Assembly: GCA_041563315.1 (NCBI GenBank)
Contig: JBFFNE010000004.1
Span: 1 to 64,000, forward strand
Length of the DNA: 64,000 nucleotides
Reading direction: 5' to 3'
Source: JBFEYJ01 sp041563315
Lineage (GTDB): Bacteria; Pseudomonadota; Gammaproteobacteria; Thiohalomonadales; Thiohalomonadaceae
The notes beneath the pieces are model-generated. The model had not been told where the DNA came from. It did not search any database and saw nothing but the letters and a program-made list of their open reading frames with translations. How positions within the stretch are numbered: position 1 is the first letter of the stretch; the number at the start of each line of letters is the position of its first letter. Positions 51,898-60,620 of the stretch are shown in pieces. The translations under genes were made by a program, and so were the position numbers.

Positions 51898-53304
51898 TTA
51901 AAGCACTTCAGAGGCGTAATCGGCCAGACGCGAGCGCTCACCACGCATCAGCATGATATGACCGCTGTGATTCCAGTCCTTGAAGCGATCCACCACATAG
52001 GTCAGACCGGAGTTGGTCTCGGTCAGGTAGGGCGTGTCGATCTGGGCAATATTGCCCAGGCAGATGACCTTGGTGCCTGGACCTGCACGGGTGATCAGGG
52101 TTTTCATCTGTTTGGAGGTCAGGTTCTGCGCTTCGTCGATGATGATGTACTTGTTGAGGAAGGTGCGGCCGCGCATAAAGTTGAGCGAGCGGATCTTGAT
52201 GCGTTTGCTGAGGAGGTCCTGCGTGGCGGCGCGCTCCCAGTCGCTATTGTGCTCGGACTGGGTGAGTACCTCCAGGTTGTCCATTAATGCACCCATCCAG
52301 GGGGTCATCTTTTCCTCTTCGGTGCCGGGAAGGAATCCGATGTCTTCACCGACCGGCACGGTAACGCGGGTCATGATGATCTCGGCGTAGCGCTGTTCTT
52401 CCAGCGCTTGCGCCAGGCCAGCGGCCAGGGTCAGCAGGGTCTTGCCGGTTCCCGCCTGTCCGACCAGAGTGACAAAATCGATTTCTGGATCCATTAGCAG
52501 GTTGAGGGCGAAATTCTGTTCGCGATTGCGTGCCGTGATGCCCCAGACGTTATGGCTCTGGCTGGTGTAATCACGGGTGGTCTCGATGATCGCCTCACCA
52601 CTGTGTTTCTCCCTTACCACAGCCTGGAAACCGTCCTCTTCGGGAAGGTGGATAAACTGGTTGGGATACCACTCATCAATCTCCGGACCGTTGAGCCGGT
52701 AAAAGGTGCGACCCTCTTCCTGCCATGAATCCATCTCTTTGCTGTGTTTGTCCCAGAAGTCGGCAGGCAGTTCGCTCATACCACGATAGAGCAGCTCCAC
52801 ATCTTCCAGCACCTGGTCGTTACGGTAATCCTCAGAGTGGATGCCGAGAATCGCGGCCTTGATGCGCATGTTGGTGTCCTTGGACACCAGGGTGACGCTG
52901 CGTCCCGGCTGAAATTGCTTGAGCGCCAGTGCCGTGCCGAGAATGGTGTTGTCTGATTTGCTGCCCGGCAGGGTGGAGGGGAGCTGGGCCTCCATAATCT
53001 CGGTCTGGAAAAACAGACTGCCGTTTGGCGCCTTGTTGCTGTTTGTCTGGCCACCCAGGGTAAGAGGGATGCCCTGGGAGATGCTTTCGGTGCTGATGTT
53101 GAGCATTAGCTCGTCCATAAAGCGACTTGCCTGGCGCGCGTTGCGTGCAACTTCCGAGTGCCCTTTTTTGTTGTTGTCCAGCTCTTCGAGTACCACCATA
53201 GGCAGGTAGATGTCATGCTCCTGGAAGCGAAACAGTGCTGTCGGGTCGTGCATTAGTACATTGGTGTCGAGGACAAAGAGGCGCTTGTCGCTGCTGCTGT
53301 TCAT
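51898..53304 (-). CDS. PIN domain-PhoH family ATPase (PhoH2-like)
   Basis: A 468-residue, two-domain protein. Residues of about 8-140 are a PIN nuclease domain (FVLDTNVLMHDP with Asp13, VVLEELDNNKKG, VTLVSKDTNMRIKA). Residues of about 245-460 are a PhoH ATPase (Walker A VGQAGTGKTLLT with Lys288, RVTVPVGEDIGFLPGTEEEK, FIIDEAQN-type Walker B here IIIDEAQNLTSKQ). Characterised PhoH2 proteins couple RNA unwinding and cleavage. This one is a stand-alone gene without the small antitoxin gene seen in mycobacteria. Confidence 0.9.
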   Translation of the reverse strand: MNSSSDKRLFVLDTNVLMHDPTALFRFQEHDIYLPMVVLEELDNNKKGHSEVARNARQASRFMDELMLNISTESISQGIPLTLGGQTNSNKAPNGSLFFQTEIMEAQLPSTLPGSKSDNTILGTALALKQFQPGRSVTLVSKDTNMRIKAAILGIHSEDYRNDQVLEDVELLYRGMSELPADFWDKHSKEMDSWQEEGRTFYRLNGPEIDEWYPNQFIHLPEEDGFQAVVREKHSGEAIIETTRDYTSQSHNVWGITARNREQNFALNLLMDPEIDFVTLVGQAGTGKTLLTLAAGLAQALEEQRYAEIIMTRVTVPVGEDIGFLPGTEEEKMTPWMGALMDNLEVLTQSEHNSDWERAATQDLLSKRIKIRSLNFMRGRTFLNKYIIIDEAQNLTSKQMKTLITRAGPGTKVICLGNIAQIDTPYLTETNSGLTYVVDRFKDWNHSGHIMLMRGERSRLADYASEVL

Positions 53305-53348
53305 TCAAGGATTCCCTGTGATATTTAACGCGATTATTCTGCGTCAGG

Positions 53349-53819
53349 TTAAGTCAGTGCCTTTACCGCCTCAAGCACTTCTTCGACATGTCCATTGACC
53401 TTGACCTTCCGCCACTCATGGCGCAGCACACCCTTGGCATCAATAAGAAAGGTGCTGCGTTCGATGCCCATCACCTTTTTGCCATACATATTCTTCTCTT
53501 TAATCACATCGAACATCTGGCACAAGCTTTCATCCTCGTCTGAAAGCAGCTCGAACGGAAATCCCTGTTTGCTCTTGAAGTTCTCGTGAGACTTGATGCT
53601 GTCGCGGGAGACGCCGAGGATCTCTGTGTTGAGTTGCTGAAACTCCGGGTAATGGTCGCGAAAATCCTGGCCTTCACTGGTGCAGCCGGGGGTGCTGTCC
53701 TTGGGATAGAAATAGAGTACTACTTTTTTTCCCTTGAGTTTCTTCAGGTTGATAGTTTGATCACCGGTGGCATGCAAACTGAAATCGGGCACTTTCTCGC
53801 CCAAGCTGACTTTGTTCAT
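53349..53819 (-). CDS. bcp: Peroxiredoxin of the Bcp/PrxQ type
   Basis: A 156-residue thiol peroxidase. The peroxidatic Cys46 is in KDSTPGCTSEG. The usual Bcp resolving cysteine five residues later is replaced (Gln51). The only other cysteine is Cys100 in DESLCQMFDV, which could resolve the disulfide or leave a 1-Cys enzyme. I use ATG 53819 with GGGAGTTAAT upstream; the frame to 53999 is not conserved. It neighbours gcvR, as in E. coli. Confidence 0.93.
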   Translation of the reverse strand: MNKVSLGEKVPDFSLHATGDQTINLKKLKGKKVVLYFYPKDSTPGCTSEGQDFRDHYPEFQQLNTEILGVSRDSIKSHENFKSKQGFPFELLSDEDESLCQMFDVIKEKNMYGKKVMGIERSTFLIDAKGVLRHEWRKVKVNGHVEEVLEAVKALT

Positions 53820-54052
53820 ATTAACTCCCTGTGGTGTTAGTTGTGGAGGTGCGGGGTATTCGCTTATGACCGCATACCATTCACTATAGGATTGCTCGTC
53901 ATTGTTGTCGCCCAACATGACAATGTCGTCTCCAGCACGGGCCCGGGATTCAGCATGGCAGGTGTGCTCATGACCCAAAAACTTGCCCGATAGACCCATT
54001 CTCCGAGTTTCATGACCTCGCTGTGCCCTCCCTCGGAGGGCGGAAACCTGTG

Positions 54053-54595
54053 TCAGCCTTTGTTCGGCTCGAGAATGCCGTCCAGATTGAGGTTATCGCA
54101 GAAATCGAGGAACTCTTCGCGCAGCCGTGCGATCGATATATTGGCCGGGATGTTGACCGTCATGTTGGCGGTGAACATGGGTGTGCCGGTGTGGGCGGCA
54201 CGGTAACTGTCGGTATAGAGGTCCTGTATATTGATATTGCGGTTGGAAAAGAATTCTGCAAGGTGGCTGACGATACCCGGATGATCCAGTGAGATGACGT
54301 TGACGGCATAGGGGATGGTGGGCTCACCCTGGTGCTGGCTATCGGTGCGTCTCGTGGTGATCGTTAGATCGAGTTTTTGCTGCATACCCGGTAATTGGCT
54401 TTCCAGCTTGGCGATGGTATCCCAACTGCCCTCAATCATCATCAGGATGGCAAATTCACCGCCGAGGATGGTCATGCGGCTGTCGAGGACATTTGCGCCG
54501 GCATCGGTGAGTGGACGGGTAAGATTCCTGACGATGCCGGGACGGTCATGGCCCAATGCCGAAATGACCAGATATTGCTTGGCGGTTGCGGTCAT
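54053..54595 (-). CDS. gcvR: GcvR-like two-ACT-domain regulator
   Basis: A 180-residue protein with two ACT domains: YLVISALGHDRPGIVRNLTR at residues of about 8-80 and YAVNVISLDHPGIVSHLAEF at about 93-170. This matches GcvR, which in E. coli binds GcvA and represses the glycine cleavage operon in response to glycine. No GcvA or gcvTHP gene is visible here. ATG 54595 follows AGGAGAACAG. It is divergent from dapA and next to bcp, a gene order shared with E. coli. Confidence 0.88.
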   Translation of the reverse strand: MTATAKQYLVISALGHDRPGIVRNLTRPLTDAGANVLDSRMTILGGEFAILMMIEGSWDTIAKLESQLPGMQQKLDLTITTRRTDSQHQGEPTIPYAVNVISLDHPGIVSHLAEFFSNRNINIQDLYTDSYRAAHTGTPMFTANMTVNIPANISIARLREEFLDFCDNLNLDGILEPNKG

Positions 54596-54856
54596 GGTTG
54601 TCTGTTCTCCTGCCTGGAGGTTGTTGATAGTCGGTGGCACGTCAATCAGGTGCGAGTCGAAGCTAGTCTACCACCATTTTTTTCTTCCGCACCTCCTGTG
54701 AGGGGCGAGATCACGAGACGATAGACGAGGGGGGAAGCACGCTGCTTGCGGTCAGGTTATTTGCCAGGAGCGTCCGGCCTCGACATCTCCACCCTTGTCA
54801 GATACGGGGCGCGCAAGTACCATGCACGCTTATTTTTCCCCTTTCTGGAGAGCGGT

Positions 54857-55732
54857 ATGTTTCACGGCAGTATGGTGGCTTTGGTGACCCCCATGCGGGA
54901 GGATGGCGCGATTGATGAAAAGTGCCTCGCCCAGTTGGTGGAATTCCACGTCGAGAATGGTACCGATGCCCTGGTTGTGGTCGGCACCACCGGCGAGGCT
55001 TCCACCCTTGATGAGGAGGAGCATTGCAAGGTCATCCGCCAGGTGGTGGCGATGGTCAAGGAGCGCCTTCCGGTCATTGCCGGAACAGGAGCCAATTCTA
55101 CCCGAGAGGCGATTGATCTGACCCGCTGCGCGATGCAGGCCGGTGCCGATGCCTGCCTGCTGGTTACCCCGTATTACATCAAGCCGACCCAGGAAGGTCT
55201 GTTTCGCCATTTCAAGGCGGTTGCCGAGGCGGTACCTGTTCCGCAGATCCTTTATAATGTCCCCAGCCGAACCGCCTGCGACATGAGTAACGACACGGTT
55301 GAGCGACTTGCCGGCATCGCAAACATCGTGGGTATCAAGGATGCTACCGGAGACATGGCGAGGGGCAAGGAACTGATTGAGCGGTGCGGTGATCGCATCG
55401 ATATCTATAGCGGTGACGACGCCACGACCCTGGAGCTTATGCGCCTGGGCGGCAAGGGGGGCATCTCAGTTACGGCCAATGTGGCACCGCGCGCGATGCA
55501 TGAGATGTGTGCGGCGGCACTGGATGGGGATTTTGAGCGTGCCGAGGCGATTAACACCAAGTTGATGCCGTTGCACAAAAGCCTGTTTGTCGAGGCCAAT
55601 CCGATCCCGGCTAAATGGGCACTACACGAAATGGGGCTGATCCCGACCGGGATCCGTCTGCCCCTGACCGTGCTTTCCGAGCAATATCATGAACCGGTAC
55701 GTCAGGCGATGAAACAAGCCGGCGTACTGTAA
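54857..55732 (+). CDS. dapA: 4-hydroxy-tetrahydrodipicolinate synthase
   Basis: A 291-residue class I aldolase of the lysine/meso-diaminopimelate pathway. It condenses pyruvate with aspartate semialdehyde. Catalytic Lys161 is in GIKDATGD, VVVGTTGEASTL carries the Thr dyad, and LYNVPSRTACDM holds the active-site Tyr and the substrate-binding Arg. ATG 54857 follows GGAGAGCG; the upstream in-frame extension to 54746 is not conserved. It is the first gene of dapA-bamC-MBL-purC. Confidence 0.96.
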   Translation: MFHGSMVALVTPMREDGAIDEKCLAQLVEFHVENGTDALVVVGTTGEASTLDEEEHCKVIRQVVAMVKERLPVIAGTGANSTREAIDLTRCAMQAGADACLLVTPYYIKPTQEGLFRHFKAVAEAVPVPQILYNVPSRTACDMSNDTVERLAGIANIVGIKDATGDMARGKELIERCGDRIDIYSGDDATTLELMRLGGKGGISVTANVAPRAMHEMCAAALDGDFERAEAINTKLMPLHKSLFVEANPIPAKWALHEMGLIPTGIRLPLTVLSEQYHEPVRQAMKQAGVL

Positions 55733-55744
55733 GAGGTTGAACCA

Positions 55745-56815
55745 TTGTTGAAGAAAATCATGCATGCGGCCATTATGGCCTCCTTGTGTCTGACGTTGGT
55801 CGCCTGTAGCGGTGGGACCAGCAACAGCCGACTTGATTATAAGGAAGCTAAGCCCCAACCCGGTCTTGAAGTGCCACCAGACCTGACCGCCCCTGTTAAC
55901 ACCGGGCTGGAAGAGATCCCCCAGCTTGAGTCCGGCATCGGCCCCGATGGGCAACAGGTGTTGCCTGTGCCTACCTGGATCCAGGTGCAGCGAGATGGTG
56001 TCGAGCGTTGGCTACTGCTCGATACTGCTGCCGAGCGGCTCTGGCCCAGATTGCGTGACTTCTGGCCTACTATGGGTCTGGAACTGGTGCTGGATGATCC
56101 CGCAGCAGGGTTGATGGAGACTGCGTGGGCGGAAAATCGTGCCGATGCGCCCAGCGGCTTTTTCGCCAGCATGGTGAAAAAGGTGTTTAAAAACGCCTAT
56201 TCCGCCGCTACCCGGGACAAATACCGACTTCGACTGGAACGACGTGACGATGGCAAGGTCGAGCTGTTTGTGACTCACTACGGCCTTAAGGAAGTCATCG
56301 CCACCCAGTTTGAGGAAGTGGTAGAGACGGCTTGGGTGGTACGTCCATCCGATACGGAACTGGCCAATGAGGTGATGAATCGCCTGGTGTTATTCCTTGG
56401 TGGCAGTGAGACGACGGCAAGGGAGGTTCTGGCCACACCTCAGGTTCAGGTATCTCGGGCACGTCTTGATGGTGACACGCTGGTGGTAAACGAAGGGTTT
56501 GCCCGCAGTTGGCGCCTCACGGGCATTGCCCTGGATCGCCTCGGACTGGTGGTTGATGACCGAAACCGTTCAGAGGGGATCTACTATGTCAGCCAGGTTG
56601 ACCTGCTTGAGGATGAGACCGGGCAGAGTAAAGGTTGGTTTGGCGGTCTGTTCTCACCCGATGATAAGCCGCAGGAGGGGGGGCTGGAGCGTCAGATTCT
56701 TCTGCATGGTGATGAGCAGAACACACGCATAACTGTGCGCGACACAGCGGGTAATCCCGACCATAGCGCCACGGCAAAAATGATTCTCAAGCGCCTGCAG
56801 GAGGCGTTGAAATAG
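55745..56815 (+). CDS. bamC: Outer-membrane assembly lipoprotein BamC
   Basis: A 356-residue lipoprotein. The signal MLKKIMHAAIMASLCLTLVAC ends at lipid Cys21, followed by the unstructured BamC N-terminus (LDYKEAKPQPGLEVPPDLTAP). Two helix-grip domains follow at about 90-210 (RLWPRLRDFWPTMGLELVLD) and 230-350 (LVVNEGFARSWRLTGIALDRLGL). The start appears to be TTG 55745, with AGAGG upstream, because the later ATG would remove the basic N-region of the signal. Location next to dapA is the E. coli arrangement. Confidence 0.9.
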   Translation: MLKKIMHAAIMASLCLTLVACSGGTSNSRLDYKEAKPQPGLEVPPDLTAPVNTGLEEIPQLESGIGPDGQQVLPVPTWIQVQRDGVERWLLLDTAAERLWPRLRDFWPTMGLELVLDDPAAGLMETAWAENRADAPSGFFASMVKKVFKNAYSAATRDKYRLRLERRDDGKVELFVTHYGLKEVIATQFEEVVETAWVVRPSDTELANEVMNRLVLFLGGSETTAREVLATPQVQVSRARLDGDTLVVNEGFARSWRLTGIALDRLGLVVDDRNRSEGIYYVSQVDLLEDETGQSKGWFGGLFSPDDKPQEGGLERQILLHGDEQNTRITVRDTAGNPDHSATAKMILKRLQEALK

Positions 56816-56833
56816 AAGCGGACTGCTAACAAG

Positions 56834-57601
56834 ATGCGTTTCGCTCTGTTAGGCAGCGGCAGTCGGGGTAATGCCACCCTCATCGAAGAGGGGGATACCC
56901 GCCTGCTGGTCGATTGCGGTTTTTCGATGCGCGAGGCAGAGCGGCGAATGGCGCTTCTTGGTGCCTCGCCGCAGCGGCTTAGTGCGATTCTGGTGACTCA
57001 TGAGCATCATGACCACCTCTCTGGAGTGGGAGCATTGGCGCGCAAGTACCAGATCCCAGTGTGGCTCACCGCCGGCACCGAAGCTGCAGGAAAGAGGCGC
57101 CTGGGGGAGTTACCGCAGAGGGTTGTGCTGAACAGTCATAGCGACTTTGCCATTGAGGATCTGAACCTGCATCCTTTTCCTGTCCCCCACGATGCCCGCG
57201 AACCGTGCCAGTTTGTCTTCAGTAATGGCGACAAGCGACTCGGTCTGTTGACCGATACCGGGTGCTGCACACCACATATCGAACGGCAACTCGATGGCTG
57301 CGATGCATTAATTCTTGAAAGTAATCATGACCGACAGATGCTGGCCATGGGACCGTATCCGCCGGCCTTGCAGGCAAGAGTCGGTGGTAGCCAGGGCCAC
57401 CTGAGCAATGACCAAGCTGCCGGGATCCTGCAGTGTATTGACAGCCGCTCGTTGCAGCATCTGGTCGCAGCCCACTTGAGCGAAAAGAACAACACACCCG
57501 AACTGGCGGTCGAGGCGCTAAGCGGTGCGCTGGGGTGCGAACGGGAGTGGATTACGCTGGCGGATCAGGATGGTGGTCTCGGTTGGCGTGAAATTCGATA
57601 G
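56834..57601 (+). CDS. MBL-fold metallo-hydrolase, YycJ/WalJ-like
   Basis: A 255-residue cytosolic metallo-beta-lactamase-fold protein. It has the N-terminal FALLGSGSRGNATLIEEGDT and the metal motif H56-E-H-H-D-H61. Further motifs are HPFPVPHDAREP, GLLTDTGCCTPHI, ALILESNHDRQML, and HLSNDQAAG and AAHLSEKNNTPELA. This is the YycJ/WalJ pattern, proposed to be a 5'-to-3' DNA exonuclease in some bacteria; the role here is unproven. It lies between bamC and purC, 18 and 38 bases away. Confidence 0.88.
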   Translation: MRFALLGSGSRGNATLIEEGDTRLLVDCGFSMREAERRMALLGASPQRLSAILVTHEHHDHLSGVGALARKYQIPVWLTAGTEAAGKRRLGELPQRVVLNSHSDFAIEDLNLHPFPVPHDAREPCQFVFSNGDKRLGLLTDTGCCTPHIERQLDGCDALILESNHDRQMLAMGPYPPALQARVGGSQGHLSNDQAAGILQCIDSRSLQHLVAAHLSEKNNTPELAVEALSGALGCEREWITLADQDGGLGWREIR

Positions 57602-57639
57602 AATCATCCAAAATTCAGAACGCTTCCAAGGAGCAGACG

Positions 57640-58353
57640 ATGGAAAAGAAGGCTGAACTTTATGCAGGCAAAGCAAAATCGGTCTACACCACCGATGAAG
57701 AGGATAAGTTGATCTTGCATTTTCGCAATGACACCTCCGCCTTTGATGGTGAAAAGGTCGAACAGCTCGATCGCAAGGGCATGGTCAACAACAAGTTCAA
57801 TGCTTTCATCATGGCCAAGCTCGAAGAGGCCGGTGTCGAAACGCATCAGATCAAACTGCTTTCCGATGATGAGTCACTGGTCAAGAAGCTCGATATGATC
57901 CCCATCGAATGTGTGGTGCGCAACATCGCCACCGGTTCCATCGTGCGTCGGCTCGGCGTGCAGGATGGCGTGGACCTCAATCCACCAACTTTCGAATTCT
58001 TCCTCAAGAATGACGAGCTGCATGACCCGATGGTTAACGATTATCATATTCGCACCTTCGGCTGGGCAACCGAGGAGGAGGTTGCACTAATGAAGGAGTT
58101 GACCTTCAAGGTCAACACGGTGCTCAAGCAGTTGTTCCTGGATGCCGGCATGTTGCTGGTCGACTACAAGCTAGAGTTTGGCCGCTACCAGGGGCGTGTG
58201 GTGCTGGGCGATGAGTTCACCCCCGATGGCTGTCGCCTGTGGGACAGGGAGACGCGCAACAAGCTGGACAAGGATCGCTTCCGCCAGGGGCTTGGCGGTG
58301 TGGTCGAGGCCTATGAAGAGGTGGCACATCGTCTTGGTGTCGAGCTCGGCTAA
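57640..58353 (+). CDS. purC: Phosphoribosylaminoimidazole-succinocarboxamide synthase
   Basis: A 237-residue SAICAR synthetase, the purine-pathway step joining CAIR and aspartate. Motifs are LYAGKAKSVYTTD, FRNDTSAFDG, GVETHQIKL, IPIECVVRNIATGSIVRRLG, LVDYKLEFGR and LGDEFTPDGCRLWD, all intact. The length is normal for the short form. ATG 57640 follows AAGGAGCAG. A strong terminator follows the gene, ending the dapA-purC unit. Confidence 0.97.
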   Translation: MEKKAELYAGKAKSVYTTDEEDKLILHFRNDTSAFDGEKVEQLDRKGMVNNKFNAFIMAKLEEAGVETHQIKLLSDDESLVKKLDMIPIECVVRNIATGSIVRRLGVQDGVDLNPPTFEFFLKNDELHDPMVNDYHIRTFGWATEEEVALMKELTFKVNTVLKQLFLDAGMLLVDYKLEFGRYQGRVVLGDEFTPDGCRLWDRETRNKLDKDRFRQGLGGVVEAYEEVAHRLGVELG

Positions 58354-58378
58354 CGCTTCCGGTGTTGCTGGATTGGCC

Positions 58379-58411
58379 AAGGGTGAACGGCACGGGCCGT
58401 TCACCCTTTTT
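58379..58411 (+). terminator. Rho-independent terminator after purC
   Basis: A perfect 10-bp stem GGGTGAACGG / CCGTTCACCC (58381-58390 and 58397-58406), loop CACGGG, is followed by T5. Position and strength mark the end of the dapA-bamC-MBL-purC transcript. Confidence 0.9.
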
Positions 58412-58536
58412 CGTTTCAGAGTCTTGATGAAAGGGCGGAACGGTGTGACAACCATCTATCTCCGCACGCCGGTTTTACGCTACAATTCCAAGCCAGTCGG
58501 ATTAGAACTAAAAACATTCAATTAAATCAAAGCCAT

Positions 58537-60423
58537 ATGTCATCGAATTATACTGCCGAAGCTATTGAGGTCCTCTCCGGGCTGGAGCCGGTGCGCAAGC
58601 GCCCGGGGATGTACACCCAGACCGAGCGCCCTAACCACCTTGCCCAGGAAGTGATCGATAACTCGGTGGATGAGGCTGTCGCCGGACACGCCAAAACTAT
58701 CGAGGTGACTCTGTTCCGCGATCAGTCGCTGGAGGTGAAGGATGATGGGCGCGGCATGCCGGTCGATATTCATCCGCGCGAGGGGATCCCCGGGGTGGAG
58801 GTCATCCTGACCAAGCTCCATGCCGGTGGTAAGTTTTCCAATAAGAATTACCAGTTCTCCGGCGGTCTGCATGGCGTGGGTGTGTCGGTGGTCAATGCAC
58901 TCTCCTCCCGGCTGGATGTTTGGGTTCGTCGCGATGGCAAGGAGCACCACATTGCCTTTGGCGATGGCAAGAAGATCTCCGAACTGAGTGTTACCGGTGA
59001 TGTGGGCAAACGCAACAGTGGTACCACACTACGTTTCTGGCCTGACCCGCATTTTTTCGATTCTCCCAAATTCTCCGTACCGCGGCTCAAGCATGTGTTG
59101 CGGGCCAAGGCGGTACTCTGCCCTGGGCTGCGTATTAAATTCAAAGATGATCTTGGGGGAGAGCAGTACGAGTGGTACTACGAGGACGGCCTCAATGACT
59201 ATCTGCTTGATGAACTGCAACAGGCCGAGCGCCTACCACAGGCCCCTTTTCTTGGCAGCATGGCGGGCACCTCCGAGGCTGTGGACTGGGCGCTGGTATG
59301 GTTGACGGAAGGAGGGGAGGCCGTTGCGGAGAGTTATGTTAACCTGGTGCCCACCGCCCAGGGTGGAACTCATGTCAACGGCCTGCGTACGGGGCTGACC
59401 GAGGCGATGCGAGAGTTTTGCGAATTTCGCAATCTGTTGCCGCGTGGAGTCAAGCTGGCACCTGAGGATGTCTGGGACAAGGTGAGTTATATTCTTTCGG
59501 TTAAACTGGAAGAGCCCCAGTTCTCGGGGCAGACTAAGGAGCGCCTCTCCTCGCGTGAATGTGCTGCCTTCGTCTCCGGCGTGGTCAAGGACGCCTTTTC
59601 TTTGTGGCTCAACCAGCATGTGGATCTCGGCGAGCAGCTCGCCGAGCTGGCCATCTCCAGCGCCCAGAGCCGTCTGCGTGCCGGCAAAAAGGTTGCACGC
59701 AAGAAGATCACTCAGGGCCCGGCACTGCCGGGCAAGCTGGCCGACTGTTCCAGCTCCGACCCGACCCGCGGCGAGCTGTTTCTGGTGGAAGGGGACTCGG
59801 CTGGCGGTTCCGCCAAGCAGGCGCGCGACAAGGAGTTCCAGGCCATCATGCCGCTTCGGGGCAAGATCCTGAACACTTGGGAGGTCGACCCGGCCGAAGT
59901 GCTCGGCTCCCAGGAGGTACACGATATCGCCGTGGCGATCGGCGTCGATCCTGGATCAGACAAGCTCGATGGGCTGCGTTACGGCAAGATCTGCGTGCTG
60001 GCCGATGCCGATTCGGACGGCGCCCACATCGCCACCCTGCTGTGCGCCCTGTTTGTGCGCCACTTCCGCCCGCTGGTGACTGCCGGCCATATTTATATGG
60101 CAATGCCGCCGCTCTACCGCATCGATGTGGGCAAGGAGACCTTCTATGCCCTGGATGACAGCGAGCGCAAGGGGGTGCTGGACCGCATCGCTGCGGAGAA
60201 GAAGAAGGGCAAGGTCTCGGTGACCCGCTTCAAGGGCCTCGGTGAGATGAACCCTAAACAACTACGCGAGACTACTCTTGCCCCCGATACCCGCCGCCTG
60301 GTGCAGCTCACCATCGAAGCGGGTGACGACACCAACCTGCTGATGGACATGCTGCTGGCCAAGAAGCGCTCCGCCGAACGCCGCTCCTGGCTTGAGGACA
60401 AGGGCAACATGGCCGAAGTTTAA
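58537..60423 (+). CDS. parE: DNA topoisomerase IV subunit B
   Basis: A 628-residue ATPase subunit of topoisomerase IV, near the 630 of E. coli ParE and far shorter than gyrB. The GHKL ATPase has EVIDNSVDEAVAG, VKDDGRGMPVDIHP and GGLHGVGVSVVNALS, and the transducer has YVNLVPTAQGGTHVNGL. The TOPRIM domain has ELFLVEGDSAGGSAKQARD, PLRGKILN and DADSDGAHIATLL. It is followed by a repeat element and parC. The enzyme decatenates daughter chromosomes. Confidence 0.96.
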   Translation: MSSNYTAEAIEVLSGLEPVRKRPGMYTQTERPNHLAQEVIDNSVDEAVAGHAKTIEVTLFRDQSLEVKDDGRGMPVDIHPREGIPGVEVILTKLHAGGKFSNKNYQFSGGLHGVGVSVVNALSSRLDVWVRRDGKEHHIAFGDGKKISELSVTGDVGKRNSGTTLRFWPDPHFFDSPKFSVPRLKHVLRAKAVLCPGLRIKFKDDLGGEQYEWYYEDGLNDYLLDELQQAERLPQAPFLGSMAGTSEAVDWALVWLTEGGEAVAESYVNLVPTAQGGTHVNGLRTGLTEAMREFCEFRNLLPRGVKLAPEDVWDKVSYILSVKLEEPQFSGQTKERLSSRECAAFVSGVVKDAFSLWLNQHVDLGEQLAELAISSAQSRLRAGKKVARKKITQGPALPGKLADCSSSDPTRGELFLVEGDSAGGSAKQARDKEFQAIMPLRGKILNTWEVDPAEVLGSQEVHDIAVAIGVDPGSDKLDGLRYGKICVLADADSDGAHIATLLCALFVRHFRPLVTAGHIYMAMPPLYRIDVGKETFYALDDSERKGVLDRIAAEKKKGKVSVTRFKGLGEMNPKQLRETTLAPDTRRLVQLTIEAGDDTNLLMDMLLAKKRSAERRSWLEDKGNMAEV

Positions 60424-60431
60424 AAATTTTT

Positions 60432-60592
60432 AACGCAAAGGGCGCAAAGACACAAGCCCGCAAAGCTCTAACGAGAAAATGCCATACAGGGATGAAGCAA
60501 AACAGGTTAAGGAAAGCTGGTGATTGCACAGGCCGATGACACAGCATTCGAGCTCGTTTTGCACCCTTTGCATCTTTGCGATCTTTGCGTTG
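60432..60592. repeat. CGCAAAG inverted-repeat element, copy 3 (parE-parC)
   Basis: The left arm 60432-60465 (AACGCAAAGGGCGCAAAGA...) and the right arm 60557-60592 (...ATCTTTGCGTTGAA) are inverted repeats built of CGCAAAG-type units, with more mismatches than copies 1 and 2. The element fills the 197-base gap between parE and parC. The interior is about 90 bases and unlike the other copies. Confidence 0.68.
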
Positions 60593-60620
60593 AATAGCAT
60601 TTAATGGATAGACCAAGTAG

